Source of the DNA: Rhodamnia argentea
Lineage: Eukaryota > Streptophyta > Magnoliopsida > Myrtales > Myrtaceae
Reading direction: 5' to 3'
Length of the DNA: 64,000 nt
Assembly: GCF_020921035.1 (NCBI RefSeq)
Contig: NC_063151.1
Location: 3,782,001 to 3,846,000 of the forward strand
Shown here: in pieces, positions 1 through 17,640 of the stretch
Layout: every line of letters begins with the position of its first letter
Numbering within the stretch: the first letter of the stretch is position 1
Notes under the pieces: model-generated
Database searches by the model: none
What the model was told of the DNA's origin: nothing
The model's input: only the letters and a program-made list of their open reading frames with translations
Program-made: the position numbers and the translations under genes

Positions 1-1035
1 TATCCTCCTTGGTACGAAGTACAAGTCATTCACTATCATTTTGTAGCTTCTGTCCTAAATTCAAGTATGTGTTTTGCTCCGGCTTCACGTGCGGATGGTC
101 ATATTTTGTGACGTACAACTACAAGTATATATGTTATCATCCGCATGTTGGATACCCTCATCTTCTGTGACATTTTTTGCGGAAGAGTGAAATCTAGGAA
201 ATCTAGGAAATTTAGGCCCAAATTTATGAAAATGAGGTCAAACTAGCATAATCTAAGCTTCTTCTATTTTTAGGGATTTTCTAAAATTTTTGTGATTTTT
301 TAAAAATTTTCCAATTTTTTTCTAAATTATTTTATTTTATTTTATTTTTATTTGGTTGAGGAAAAATTGGTGAGAGAACTGAAAGGGAAAAATGAAAGAT
401 GTAAGACTATTCTGTTTTATGATTCTCAAAAGTGATTCTTTCTTTTAAAACCAATTTTTTATTTTTTTTGTTTTAGATTTTACTCTAAAAATGATTCTAA
501 TTCTCTAAAACTGATTATGTGAACAAAATCAAAATCATTTACATTACAAAATAGGATTTTTATCTTTTCTTGTTCCTGGAAACGGAATCAAAGAACCAGA
601 ATGGTTCTCGTGCAGACCCTAAGTGTTAGAACAATATTAAATAAAAGTAAACGCTAAACTCTATGACCAAACCATCGAGCTCTCTTGAACACTTAGACTC
701 GATTTTTCATTTCATGACACATATATCGTGGATAAATTATTCGGAGCTCGACCATTCACGTATTTTTCACGTGATTATGTCACGGTTACGGTAAAATGAA
801 TCGAGTGAATTTACCTCATCCAAATTGACAGATCTCAATCTTTGTTTGAATTGGGGAGAGAATACAAAATTAATATTGTTAATGATTGATTAAGCGTCGA
901 GTGCGAAGAAATATTTTGCTCAAACTGCAATCTTTGGAGCAATTCACGGGGATGATTAAAATTTACTAAGCTTAAGTTCGAACCAGCTAATTCCCTTCGC
1001 GATTACAGGTGCACATATAACATACGATTACATTT
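1..1035. other. AT-rich intergenic DNA, no gene seen
   Basis: I see no reading frame with protein-like character and no clear terminal repeat. The stretch around 290-360 is very AT-rich. It lies downstream of the minus-strand small-protein gene that ends at 1132. Confidence 0.5.
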
Positions 1036-1131
1036 TATGTCTATATAGCACACATAAACATTTCGACATCGAGCAACATTATTGAAGACAATCTCTCTAG
1101 CGTAAGGGAAGCTATTACAACGCACTCACCT

Positions 1132-1335
1132 TCAAGTTTCGCACGCAGTTTTAGGGTGAACCTTGGGAAACAGCCACGAGAAACAACCCTGAGAGATCTT
1201 CTCTTGATCATCCACTGTTGCTCTTCCATCTTCATCTCCTCCCCCTGTCCTCTTCTTCTTCATCTTCTCCTTGTGCTGCTTCCTCAGCAAATAAGCTTCT
1301 GCTAGGTCAGGGCCCGCCATGGACATGGTCGCCAT
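1132..1335 (-). CDS. Small plant protein with LAEAYxxRKxxKEKMKK motif (copy A)
   Basis: This single-exon gene encodes 67 residues. The N-terminal part carries a conserved-looking block at about residues 11-27, LAEAYLLRKQHKEKMKK, which is basic and probably helical. An acidic linker follows, then a C-terminal GCFSW-x-FPKVHP segment. The gene at 4098-4373 on the same strand has the same order of blocks, so the two are paralogs. I recall similar small uncharacterised proteins in Arabidopsis, but I know of no function. Three in-frame ATGs lie close together at the start; I took the first. A TATA-like box sits about 90 bp upstream. The parallel with copy B and the TATA box are the main arguments that this is a real gene. 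Confidence 0.7.
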   Translation of the reverse strand: MATMSMAGPDLAEAYLLRKQHKEKMKKKRTGGGDEDGRATVDDQEKISQGCFSWLFPKVHPKTACET

Positions 1336-1420
1336 GTCCCACGATACAGCCGAAGCACAATTATTGCTGGAGGACGAGAATAGTAATGAGCCCAGGAATT
1401 AATCGGCTGAGTAGATGAGG

Positions 1421-1430
1421 TAATTTATAG
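1421..1430 (-). promoter_or_regulatory. TATA-like box of small-protein gene copy A
   Basis: On the minus strand the sequence reads CTATAAATTA, 86-95 bp upstream of the ATG at 1335. That is a normal distance for a short 5' leader. Confidence 0.5.
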
Positions 1431-1789
1431 GGGTTGCATGTTCTTGGAGAGCAAGCAAAGCATAAAACATCAGTTTTCAAACCCTAAATTTGTCATGTAT
1501 AGAGAGACTTGAAAGCGAGTGGGCGGAAGACTGTAGCTCGTCAAGATTTGTTTTTATCTTATCTTTTCCAAGTCACTGTTTATGGCTGCTTCCATGTGGA
1601 AAAAAGGTGGTAATGAGTGAGGATTAGCAGATACCTTTTGACTCTTTTTGAATGGTGACTATGGAAATATCATCCTTTTCTTCCTCATTCACCCATGTCC
1701 ATAAAAACATAAGCGCTGCAGGCACATGACCCTTATTTTACTTGCTCGAAAGACAGAGCTATAAGTAGAATCGAAAAATTCGAGCCACT

Positions 1790-2306
1790 CCAATTAACAC
1801 AGCCCGATTTGTCTCTCCCCTCCCCCTCCCCCTCCCCCTCCCTCCACCGTTTCTATCTTTCTACGGCTGATCTTGCTTGATTTGTCTTTCCTTTTCTCTC
1901 CCACTATGTTTTGGGAGTATAAATAATTTTCTGCAGCTGATTTTGGGTGAACGTGAAAAACAATTCGGCCATTCGTTCAGTCGACATCCACCGATAAAGA
2001 TATTGGTAACGTCACTACATAAACTCTCCGAGATTATTCTGCTATCCTCTCCCGATTTAGATTTAAGTATAGATCTAGGGATTTTACTCTCTCGAACTAT
2101 ATCTAGATATAAATCTGGGAGTTCCTTCTGATTATTTGATATGTGCTCTTTCAACATACTGATTTTGGTATTACTGTTCGGCGATAGTGATGGGGATGTC
2201 GAACCTAAACACGCACCACAAGCCGTTGCAATTGATGTAGGAGTTCTCGGTGTGTGCTCATCCCATAATCCGGTGATCGGCAGCAGAAATTTTATGGTGG
2301 TAGATC
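1790..2306 (+). repeat. Dispersed repeat, copy 1, left part
   Basis: This stretch runs from a CCCCCT-rich leader (about 1810-1850) to the point where a DNA transposon interrupts it. It matches the minus strand of 16980-17640 in order: a pyrimidine-rich start, a shared GATTTTGGGTGAACGT block, and a translated stretch of the type FNILxLVxLxGD with AxQAVA. The right part continues at 3081-3238. The element class is unclear. The shared 3' end resembles a non-LTR retroelement tail, but I see no reverse transcriptase. Confidence 0.6.
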
Positions 2307-2487
2307 TAGGGGTGAGCAAAATGGACTGTTCGGATTGGAAATCGCCCGGACCGGACCGATGGGTCCGGTCGGTTCTCGAGGTCGCGGGTCCGGTCCACGG
2401 TTCCTCAAGGTGGAAACGGTGTCTAGGCGATCCAGTTCTCAATTCTAGGAGGAATTAGACCGATGGACCATCCACCCGGACCAACAA

Positions 2488-2524
<37 letters not shown>

Positions 2525-3079
2525 AACATATGATGGCAATCCTACATTTGATAGCATATTTAGGTTTCTACATTTGACATGCTGTTTGAACTAAATATGT
2601 CTGGCTTTGATCAATATATAGATGACGAGGAAGTCCTCTTTTGGCCCCACGAAGCACATGCTTGCTCTCTCAACCCAGTACCCACAAGTCACGGCCACAA
2701 GCAAGGCGCTCTGGATGCAAAGCGAGAGCAAAAACCTTCACCACTTCAGACTGGCTCATCAGGGCAATTGGTATGCCCAAATGTATATTGCTCTCCAGAA
2801 TTATGGCTTTATATATGGAGGCAATTAGTTTGCACAGAAGAACTTTGGCAATTGGTATGTACATAAGCACTTTTCATTTTGTCCTTCTGAAGGAGAAAAG
2901 GTATCTCCCAAGCCAATTTTACATGATGTACTGTACGTGGCGTCCAAACTCGGGTTTCTTATTTTTGTTTTCATTTTACCGGCCCCATGGAACTGCCCGG
3001 GAACCGGTCCCGAACGGTGGTCCGGTCCCGAACACGGTTCTTGAGTGAACCGGACCAATCCGGACCATGCTCACCCCTA
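2307..3079. mobile_element. Non-autonomous hAT-like DNA transposon
   Basis: The ends form a perfect 12-bp terminal inverted repeat, TAGGGGTGAGCA at 2307-2318 and its complement at 3068-3079. The flanking octamers ggtagatc and cgcaaatc agree at five of eight positions, which would fit a decayed 8-bp target-site duplication of the hAT type. The interior has GGACCGG-rich subterminal stretches on both sides and a (TTA)n run at about 2489-2523. It encodes no transposase. It sits inside a dispersed repeat. Confidence 0.75.
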
Positions 3080-3080
3080 C

Positions 3081-3238
3081 GCAAATCTATTCTTGAAGGA
3101 TGAAAGTGTGCTTCTAACTGCAGAATTTACTTTTTTATGTGCTTTCTGTTATATGGCTTTTTTTTTCTGTATTTATCTGAGAGCTTGAAAGTATTCTATG
3201 TACCTCTCAAATATTATCATAATCAATGAATAGAATCT
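3081..3238 (+). repeat. Dispersed repeat, copy 1, right part
   Basis: This piece continues the repeat interrupted at 2307. Its stretch from GGATGAAAGTGTGCT onward aligns with the minus strand of about 17130-16980, ending near a shared ATGAATxGxATCTTTC segment. Confidence 0.55.
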
Positions 3239-4097
3239 TTCTATCTACCAAACAAAATTATATATAACACCACATAAAAAGTTACGAAGCAATGGGCCCA
3301 AGTAAATGATGTAATTTAAAAGCCCAAGCATGTCCTAAGGGGCTTAAGTTTGTGCATCCACCATACAAGCTTCAGACCATAGAAGAGCCCAAAGGGCTTG
3401 GGGAAGGGGTGACGCAACCCAATTTGAAGGGACGACGTCCCATCTTTGGATTTTGAGGACCCGGTATATTTCTCGATTTGTAAATCATCAATCATCTCTC
3501 GATCTCTGTTCATACTTTCCTCGTAGTTTACCGATAATTATATCTGTGCGTATCCATGGAAACCCGAATTTTCACGAATCCTTTAGGTCGAGTGGGTCCC
3601 ACACGAGGCCCGGTCTTCGATATGAACCGGGTCGAAATGATGTCGAATTCAGACGACGAACTTCCCTTCTGTTACCCAAGACGCGAGCAAATTTGGTCAT
3701 CATCTTCCATTTTTCCTTCGGGTGGTGTTTCTCAAGTTTCAAACTCAAAGAATGCTGCCGAAAGAAGGGTTTTCCGTCTCTCGGGAAGAATCCGCCGGCA
3801 ACGAATTTGACTTTGAGAATCGCCCGGAGAATTTGTCGGAGTGACTGGCCGGAATCACGCAGCTAACCATTGATAAAAGCAAATTGCTTCAAGTTCAAAC
3901 TATACACTTCCAATTCAAGAAATCAAACCAGCAGAATTGCAATTTCAATATCCAGTACAATTACCATGAAAAAAAATGGAAAAATCCTCGCGAACTCACG
4001 AGACAAGACCAGGTTTTTACATTTGTACAAGCAGAAAGAAAGGAACAAAAAAATTCCCAAGCTAAAAGCTAAAAACATTCATGGCGGGGACGGGGAG
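3239..4097. other. Intergenic DNA downstream of small-protein gene copy B
   Basis: Two overlapping plus-strand frames (3453-3866 and 3556-3810) are open but have no recognisable domain, promoter or partner copy. I do not call a gene. Confidence 0.4.
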
Positions 4098-4373
4098 CTA
4101 CTCCGAGAGAGCAGCATGCGGTGCTTCTCCAGAGGAAGGATGGACGTGGGCCTTCCCAAACACCCGAGACAAAGAGAAACATCCTCTCCCTCCTCCTCCT
4201 CCTCCTCCTCCTCCGCTCGATGCCGTCTCCTCCTCGCGATCGCCGGCGACGACCGCAGCACCCACGTCGTCCTCCGCCATCTTCGCCTTCTTCATCTTCT
4301 CCTTGTAAAGCTTCCGCATCACGTACGCCTCCGCGAGGCTCGCGCCCGGATGATAAGCACCACCGCTTGCCAT
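4098..4373 (-). CDS. Small plant protein with LAEAYxxRKxxKEKMKK motif (copy B)
   Basis: This single-exon gene encodes 91 residues. It shares with the gene at 1132-1335 the basic block LAEAYVMRKLYKEKMKK (about residues 13-29), an acidic middle and a GCFS...FGKxHVHP tail. It differs by a run of nine glycines encoded by a CCT/GGA-type trinucleotide repeat around 4190-4214, which probably varies in length between alleles. A TATA box lies about 120 bp upstream and a TGACGTCA element further up. The function is unknown. The shared blocks suggest a tandem duplicate on the same strand, about 2.8 kb from its sister. Confidence 0.8.
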   Translation of the reverse strand: MASGGAYHPGASLAEAYVMRKLYKEKMKKAKMAEDDVGAAVVAGDREEETASSGGGGGGGGGRGCFSLSRVFGKAHVHPSSGEAPHAALSE

Positions 4374-4492
4374 TCCCCTCGAAGCCGTGTCCTTCCCGAA
4401 CCCGAAAAGCTACTCGAGAATTTCCTTGCAGGCCGTGGTGAGCGGTGGAGGGGACGTGCAATTTGTGCAGGGCATGTGGATGTGGGCGTTGT

Positions 4493-4498
4493 TATATA
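4493..4498 (-). promoter_or_regulatory. TATA box of small-protein gene copy B
   Basis: The minus strand reads CTCTATATAACAAC here, about 120-125 bp upstream of the ATG at 4373. A 5' leader of about 90 nt would follow. Confidence 0.65.
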
Positions 4499-4680
4499 GA
4501 GGGATGGGAGGCGTCGGGTTGGGGAAGACGACTCCGACTTTGCTCCTTGCGGCGCTTGCGTGTTCTGCACATTTTTCCTCCGCGCTCCGCCTCCAAACTT
4601 GGGGAGCAAGGCGAAGGCACGAGCGCGAAAGTGACCCCCGGGGGTTCGATGAATTGTGAATGGTGGGCCGAGAGGAGGGA

Positions 4681-4701
4681 TGACGTCAGCGAGGACGTGG
4701 C
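4681..4701. promoter_or_regulatory. TGACGTCA and ACGTG bZIP-type sites
   Basis: A perfect palindromic TGACGTCA lies at 4681-4688 and a GACGTGGC at 4694-4701. They are 183-208 bp upstream of the TATA box of small-protein gene copy B. These are the known cores bound by TGA/HY5-type and ABF-type bZIP factors. Their use here is inferred from position only. Confidence 0.45.
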
Positions 4702-4799
4702 GCGTGTGAATTGTCGCTGGCTTTTTTTTTTTGTATGTGTGTGTGTAATTCGTATTAATTGTTGACCAGGGAATTTTCTCTTTGATCCCACGAAACATA

Positions 4800-5635
4800 T
4801 GGACCGACCACGATGAGTTGAATTAGGGCAGAGATCGGATTGAATCGAAGTCCATTAGGTTGTCAGGCCCATGGCGGGTTTGTGCCCACATTACACTACA
4901 TTGGCCCATTCTAGTACCAGGCTCTTATGGGCAATTTCCAGAGCCGGTAACCGAGGATCTAAGCCGCAAATTCTTCTTATTTAACTTATTATGACTAGCA
5001 AGCCTTTATTACGTAAGTAAACTTTAAGGTCCATAAAATATCTCCCAAGATTCAGACACGACCCGGGTCAAAACCCAATTGGACGGGCTCGAAAATGAAG
5101 CTCTTTAGGAGTCTAGAGAATCAAACACGAGTTTCAAGCCTTATATGCATGCGCATAGCTCATTTCTTCAACTATTAGACAAGGGCGATGATCTTTAATT
5201 TAATTCTGTACCTGATACTTTCCTTAGTATCTCAATAAATTTCAATGAGTGTTAACGTTAGTGGTAATAGCCGCTGATTGTGAATGCTAGCACTGTGAGT
5301 GCCACATAGGCTGATGCGTGGATAACTCGATCTCTAGAGTTGGATAGAATCGCGACGGATGCTATTTTGGTCGTGCGGGCCAAAGTCTGTGTTTTTCATT
5401 TGGAACATTTGAAAGCTCGTGTTCATTATACGCCTGCTACGAAAATTGTGGACTTTTCTGGTCAAACTTTGAAATCTGGAAGAGGCATGTCACAAGAACT
5501 CCCTTGCTCCTTTATCCATAAAAATCATTGACACCCACAGGCTAGAACCACCAGAGCGAGAGGAGCATACAGGAACCAAACCAGAACAAGCGAACCACAC
5601 GCCGACTATTAATTAATGTAGGAACCAAAGATTTG
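4800..5635. other. Intergenic DNA, nothing recognised
   Basis: This lies between the promoter of small-protein gene copy B and the 3' end of ALD1. Open frames are short and unsupported. The part next to 5636 is presumably ALD1 3' UTR. Confidence 0.4.
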
Positions 5636-12026
<6,391 letters not shown>

Positions 12027-12139
12027 AGTCCTCCCTTCTTCGAGATCAGATGCTTCTCGGTATCGAAAGAGCAAGCAAACGATGCTGTAGATTGAATGCT
12101 ATGTGAGCTTACGAAGAATTACAGGCCCGGTTGCAGCCT

Positions 12140-12147
12140 AATATATA
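12140..12147 (-). promoter_or_regulatory. TATA box of ALD1
   Basis: The minus strand reads CACTATATATTAGG here, about 115-120 bp upstream of the proposed ALD1 start codon. Confidence 0.55.
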
Positions 12148-12177
12148 GTGCACGAGTACGAAGGCCTAGGAAAAAAT

Positions 12178-12183
12178 TTGACC
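12178..12183 (+). promoter_or_regulatory. W-box (TTGACC) upstream of ALD1
   Basis: A TTGACC core lies about 30 bp upstream of the ALD1 TATA box, on the opposite strand to the gene. W-boxes are bound by WRKY factors, and ALD1 is defence-induced in other plants. A single hexamer is weak evidence. Confidence 0.35.
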
Positions 12184-12283
12184 ATATGGTGGTTGAACTT
12201 GCCATGGAATTTTCTGCGGAGCTTCCAGGAAAAGTACAAAGGGAGATGATACAGATGCTCACGCAAGTCCATCAACCATTTGG

Positions 12284-12309
12284 TCTCTCTCTCTCTCTCT
12301 CTCTCTCTT
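12284..12309. repeat. (CT)n microsatellite
   Basis: A run of about 12 CT dinucleotides lies in the distal ALD1 upstream region. It is probably length-variable. Confidence 0.8.
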
Positions 12310-13187
12310 CTCCTTTTCTTTTTTAGGATGGATTTATTCTCTTAGTCTAACATGCAGAGATATGAACACTCTTCCATCCCACCTGCATACGAATACGTAC
12401 GTCTAATCTTCAAAGTACTTACTCTCGAAATGTGCTTCGTTCATGTGGAAATTTTGTGCGGGGCACTCTTTCCCAGAACTTGCATTGCCTTCTTTGAGTC
12501 CATGAGGAACACCGTCGCATGCAAAACAACTACTTGCTTTTGGTGACTAAACAAGACATAATGATATCAACCGCACATCGGGTGAATTCTTGGAACCTGC
12601 CCCGAAGTTTACGTTCCATGGAACTTAGGACAGGAACGCATCTCAAAGAAACTAACCCCGGAGACAGAGGTCCAACGTGGGAAAAAGAGGAAAGGGACTT
12701 CGAGAAAAATACTCGAAACCCTACTTTGAGCAGCTACAACGTTATTCTCTTCTGATCTGCTTTAGTAAATTAACATTCAAGAAGTAGCTACCTGGTTCCA
12801 AGCAAGTTTCGGACCGTCTTTTGCACTTGGACACAGCTTGTTCAACAAGAGAGGCGGCACTATCTGCCGGTATATGTTATACAGGCTTATATGCTATCGG
12901 ATGTTGTGAAATTTCTCTGCGTTTCGTGAGTATCCGCTGATCCAATGCGTAGAGCTAACCATGGGAGATGTATTTGAAGTTTTTCAGTGCAATCTAATCT
13001 TGACGCTGCGCTTAGTCATCACATAGTTTATAAACGATAGATGAATTTCCCCGGCCTTTCCACGAGCCGGTCAACCTCATTCTGGTCTATGCGTGCTTGT
13101 TATGGGCTCCGGATCGACATGTACACGTTCTCGAGTTCACAGGTCCTTTACTAAGTACGGTACTGCTTAGGGTCTCTCGTTATACTG
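12310..13187. other. Intergenic DNA upstream of ALD1
   Basis: I see no coding frame with support and no clear transposon ends. Distal ALD1 control elements could lie here. Confidence 0.4.
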
Positions 13188-14083
13188 TGAAAATTACTCA
13201 AAAACTCTTAAACCTATTGTAATTATGTCAATTCGGTCCTAAATATTTTTTTGGTCAATTAAGTCTCAAAATTTTTGCATTTACCCCAATTCATCCATTT
13301 GGCCAACTTTGGCCTACTAACACCGACGTGGTAATTTTATAATAATTTTTAATATTTTAAATTATTTTATCTTTGCTTCTTTACTTTTTTTTCTTCCTTC
13401 TTCCTCTGCAGTCGCCGGCCTTGCCAATGGCCAGCGACCGACCACAAGCAAGAGCTGGCAAGGTTCTCCTCCACTGGGGTGAGGTCAAACTCGCCGTTGT
13501 CCGGCAAGGGTCGACCTTGCCGGCCACGAGCAAGGCTCGCCCTTGCCGAAGGCCGGGAAGGGTCGACCTTGCCAGCATCGGCCTATGGCGAGACGATGCA
13601 AGAAAGGCGGCATTTTTACAAACACCTAAGGTGCATCATGGATGGCTGAGCAAAAATTTGTGAAAGCAAAACTGCAAAAAGCGAAAGTTATGGATTTGAT
13701 GAGGACGAGCCTAGCTCAAGACCGGTGAGATCGACCCTGCGATGCAAGCCTTGCTTAGCGGGCAAGGTCAACCCTCGCCGGCTCTCGTTTGTGGCTAATC
13801 GCCGGCCATTGACGAGGCCAGCGGCTACAAAGGAAGAAGGGAAGAACACAAAGAAAGAAAAATAAAACAAAGGAAAAAAGTAACAAATAAATAAAAAATA
13901 AAAAATTGAAAAATATTAAAATGTTATTAAGAATTGCCACGTCAACACCAACCAACTAAAGTTAGTTGGATGGACTGAATTGGTACAAATGCAAAAAATT
14001 TAAGACTCAACTAGCAAAAAAGAAAGGTTTATTACTTAGTTGGCACAATAGTAATAAGTTTAGGACATTTTTGGTAATTCTTC
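13188..14083. mobile_element. Non-autonomous inverted-repeat element with GC-rich core
   Basis: The ends are imperfect inverted repeats of each other for about 100 bp. The left reads AAATTACTCAAAAACTC and the complement of the right AATTACCAAAAATGTCC. Next inside come matching AT-rich arms, including GACGTGGTAATT on the left and AATTGCCACGTCAAC on the right. The core (about 13400-13800) is rich in GGCAAGG/CCTTGCC and GCCGGC words. Apparent frames in the core are by-products of the repeat words. Similar cores occur at about 16620-16745, 28440-28690 and 45570-45790. Confidence 0.6.
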
Positions 14084-16379
14084 CTATTATATCTCATTCA
14101 TTTGTCTAATTTGGAAGCTACTAACCTAACAAACCGACAAGATTGTCAATTATTTCTGACCACACGATCTCTCAATCAATGAGTGCTTATGCAAAATACG
14201 CAATGATAGTATGTGGATCTTCGATTGAGATTGTATCGTCTCCGACAGTATTGTCAAAAAAGCATTTCCCATCTAATTTACATGTATCGATGGTTGAAAA
14301 GTAATGGAGACGCTAATAGAAGCACCTTATGTAGAGCAGTGTATCTTTTGTCTTATCATCAACCTTGTCACATACCAATCATCTTTGTACAATATTTCCA
14401 CACCAACTACACCATTTTTGCAAGGAAAATTGAAACCGTTTAGATGAAGACCCTAATGATACGCTAGATTTTAGCCAAACTAACGCATGAAAGTATATAA
14501 AAGGACCTCAAAATTAGGTGGCTGGAAAGACTTAAATTGAGGACCTCTTATTCCAACACGAACTTGATTAGAAAGTCCGTGAAAGCATGAGGAAAAAAAA
14601 TTTGTGAAAGTAAAAAGATTTGATTAGAAAATCATAAAATTGTAGGGACGATCATTACGATTTTTCCTTACGATGTCATGTAATATATAATGATATTGCA
14701 TCCAACTGTTTTAAAAACTTCAAATTTTTATATGAAAGCATGTGTTAACATTTAAATATTTTTTTAAGAGAAACCATGGTCTACCACTACTCATCACCTA
14801 GTCGTTGCCGGTACGAATACAGACATCTCTAACTTTTTATGCAGAAATATTCAACAAGAACTTTTGCCCTGCTAGTCCTTACCAATAAAGAGTATAAACG
14901 TCTCCATAGCGAACTTGTATGCACAAATATTCAACAGGTCTTTTCCGTGAACTTTCCAGCTGCCGAACTCTGGAATCCTGTCGGATCCCACGTACATGAT
15001 TACGTCATAATTCCGTATATGAAGTATGCCAATAAATGATAGCCTGATATCATTAAAAAAAGAAAAAAAAAAGTGTGAACTTCACAAGAGTTGATGGCAC
15101 TATAATTAATCGATTTTCTTCGCGCGTGTAAGGGACACGATTGATGTCGGAGCCAAATATTTTTCCTGTTCCATTACAAAATTTTCAAAATTGCGGTCTT
15201 GAATGATTTGAGTCTGAGGAGGGAACCTATAGCTTGGACCAGACAAGACATCGATGTTTTTAATGGTCGTCTCTTGATACGGAAAGAGATAAGGCGGATC
15301 GCTTTTGAAGCAAAGCAGTGTGTGGCTGCTATAAACAAAACCTAAACTTGTAGAAAACAGGAGTCCTGGTCGTGGAGAATTGATTGGCTTTGACTGATGC
15401 CATCGAATTTGCGCAGTAGGAAAAAAGGTTCACCGGAGGTTGTGGCCATGCCCTCTCCTCTTTTTTATATTTCATCTCGGTCTTTGCTCGTATTCCTTCC
15501 TATCCATATTCGTCAAATGTCAATCTAGAGTCGTAAGAGAGAAAACCTCGTATCCCCACCAAAACCCTTAGCCATCTTCCACTCCATCGCCATCTTCTAA
15601 GAGAAAGAGAGAGAGAGATGGCCATGGCCATGGCGGCATTGGAGTTCAATTGCGGACGTGTAGATCCCAAGGTAGAGGTGGAGGCATCCACACTATAATC
15701 TAGCCCGCTGAATCTGTGCAACACCACAAAACTAATCGAATCAATGTAACAACACGTTGCGGGCCCGTCGACCGTCGGAGTTCGATTGTGGACTTTGCTA
15801 GCACAACAAACTCTGAATAACTATAAGATTGTGGACCACAAATTCTTAAAAAAGTGAATTCACGACAACATATGATTATTCGTTATTTATTTTTTTATGG
15901 CTCAGAATAAACGGTTAAGCTCACGGTGGATTAAGAACAGTCACGTAATCATTTTCGTGTATTTTAGGCTTATCCTTGCATGCTTCTACACAAGGTGTTT
16001 TTCTTCCCCTTTCATAAAGTGCTATAGGTCTCATTATACGTGTTCATGTTAAGGCACATGCTTATATGGAAGCATGTGGAAGAAATAAAGCATCAATCTC
16101 ATGACGTGTAGAGATCAATATGTCATAAGAGCAGCGTAAAAACATTTCTCTATAGGGGGATCATATGTAAATTTCATTACAAGTACTTACAAAAGACGTC
16201 CGTAGGAGAATGATGTAATGAAGTGCGTCCTTTTCACTTTTCATATGTCCCGGAAAACTTCTTAAACTCACTAATGAAAAGGTAGACGTTCTGACTTTTC
16301 AAATTAATGAATCAGATCGTAATTGTGTGGTCGAGAAGAGTGGAAAGCGTGTGACGTCTATCTAAATTCGAAAAATTAC
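14084..16379. other. Intergenic DNA, nothing recognised
   Basis: The stretch is AT-rich with short unsupported frames. No terminal repeats or family motifs were seen. Part may be decayed repeats. Confidence 0.35.
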
Positions 16380-16975
16380 AAGAAAAAATCCAACACTTAT
16401 TATATGAATGTCTATTTAATTTTAAACACTTCAATTCAACCATCTTAATTTTAAATCTTTTGACAATTTGCTAATGTAGTCGTTGCGATCAATTTTGGTC
16501 GAAAATCGTTGGCCCGAATGCCAAGCATCCTATATGGCATTGTAGCACGATCGGCGTTGACGTGGATAATTTTATCATTTTTTATATTTTCATTTTCCTT
16601 TATTATTTTCTCTTCTTTTTTTTCATCCCAGGCCCTTGCCTAGGTGAGTCCTTGCCCAGGCTGCTAGAATCGCCTCACTATGCCACGAGGGCGACCCTTG
16701 CTTGTGGTCGGCGATTTTCGCTAGCCATCACCAAGGGTCGCCAATCGATGGAGGGAAATAAGAGAAAAAGAAAAAGGAAAGAAAAGAAAAAGACAAAAAG
16801 AAAACAAAAAATCAAAAATCAAAAAGATAAAAAAAAAAAAAAAATTACTCACCTTAGTGCCACTTGAGCCACATAGGACGGTTGACTCTACGTTAGCGAT
16901 TTCTTGCCAAAATTGACCGAAATGATTACATTGATAAATTATCAAAAATTTTATGACTAAATTAGCCTAATTTAT
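16380..16975. mobile_element. Second element with GC-rich core
   Basis: The left arm (about 16455-16515, with AATGTAGTCGTTGCGATCAA) matches the complement of the right arm (about 16895-16970, with AATGTAATCATTTCGGTCAA). The core at about 16620-16745 has CCTTGCC/CGAGGG/TCGCC words like the element at 13188, and an A-rich stretch follows. No transposase is visible. Exact ends are uncertain. Confidence 0.55.
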
Positions 16976-16979
16976 TTTT

Positions 16980-17640
16980 TGGTTGAAAGATGCCATTCAT
17001 CTATTATAATAATAATTCAAGAGTTACATCTTCCAAGTCTTGCAAATTCCAGACAGCTTATAAACAAAGCAAAAGCTAGAAAGCAAATAACAAAGCACAA
17101 TTCGCAACTAGCAGCACATTCTCATCCCTCCAAAACAAATATGTCGCTGTAAAACTTCGGCGGCCGATCACCAAAATCAGTAATAAGAACACACCAAAAT
17201 CTCCTACTCTATTTGCAACAGCTTGCGATGCACATCTAGGTTTAGCGTCCTCATGACCATCGCCGTGTAAAGATACCAACATCAATATGTTGAAAGGATA
17301 CATATCAAATACTTGTAGAAAAATCCTATATTTATATCTAGATCTAGTTAGGGAAGGTAAAATCCTTGAAACTTAACTGAAATCTAAATCGGGAAAGAAG
17401 AACGACATAATCTGGGAGTGGTTGTGGAGCCACATCACGAACATCCTCCTCGACGCTATCAACTGGATGGATGACCGAACTAATATGTACGTTCACCCAA
17501 AATCAAATGCATAAAGTTATTCACGCAAGCAAAATAAAAGCTTCAAAGGGAGAAGATGAAAATAGAAAGCGAAATTTTGGGGGAGGGGAGGGGATAGGGG
17601 GAGAGAGAGAGAAGGGGGGTGGTTGGAAGAAACCCTAGCA
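16980..17640 (-). repeat. Dispersed repeat, copy 2 (uninterrupted)
   Basis: Read on the minus strand, this matches the repeat at 1790-2306 plus 3081-3238, in order and without the inserted transposon. It starts with a GGGTTTCTTCC and (CT)n-rich leader near 17640 and contains GATTTTGGGTGAACGT and the FNILxLVxLxGD frame. It ends in an A-rich segment near 16980. Confidence 0.6.

Noticed and set aside
3453-3866. 137- and 84-residue overlapping frames
   Set aside because: They overlap each other in different frames, and no family, splice context or promoter supports either.
4069-4659. Several long frames on both strands around 4.1-4.7 kb
   Set aside because: They are shadows of small-protein gene copy B and its GC-rich promoter. 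Only the frame shared with the paralog at 1132 is kept.
13373-13663. Arg/Pro-rich open frames in the GC-rich cores (also at about 28460-28700 and 49250-49440)
   Set aside because: They arise from GC-rich repeat words, are open in several frames at once, and lie within transposon-like elements.
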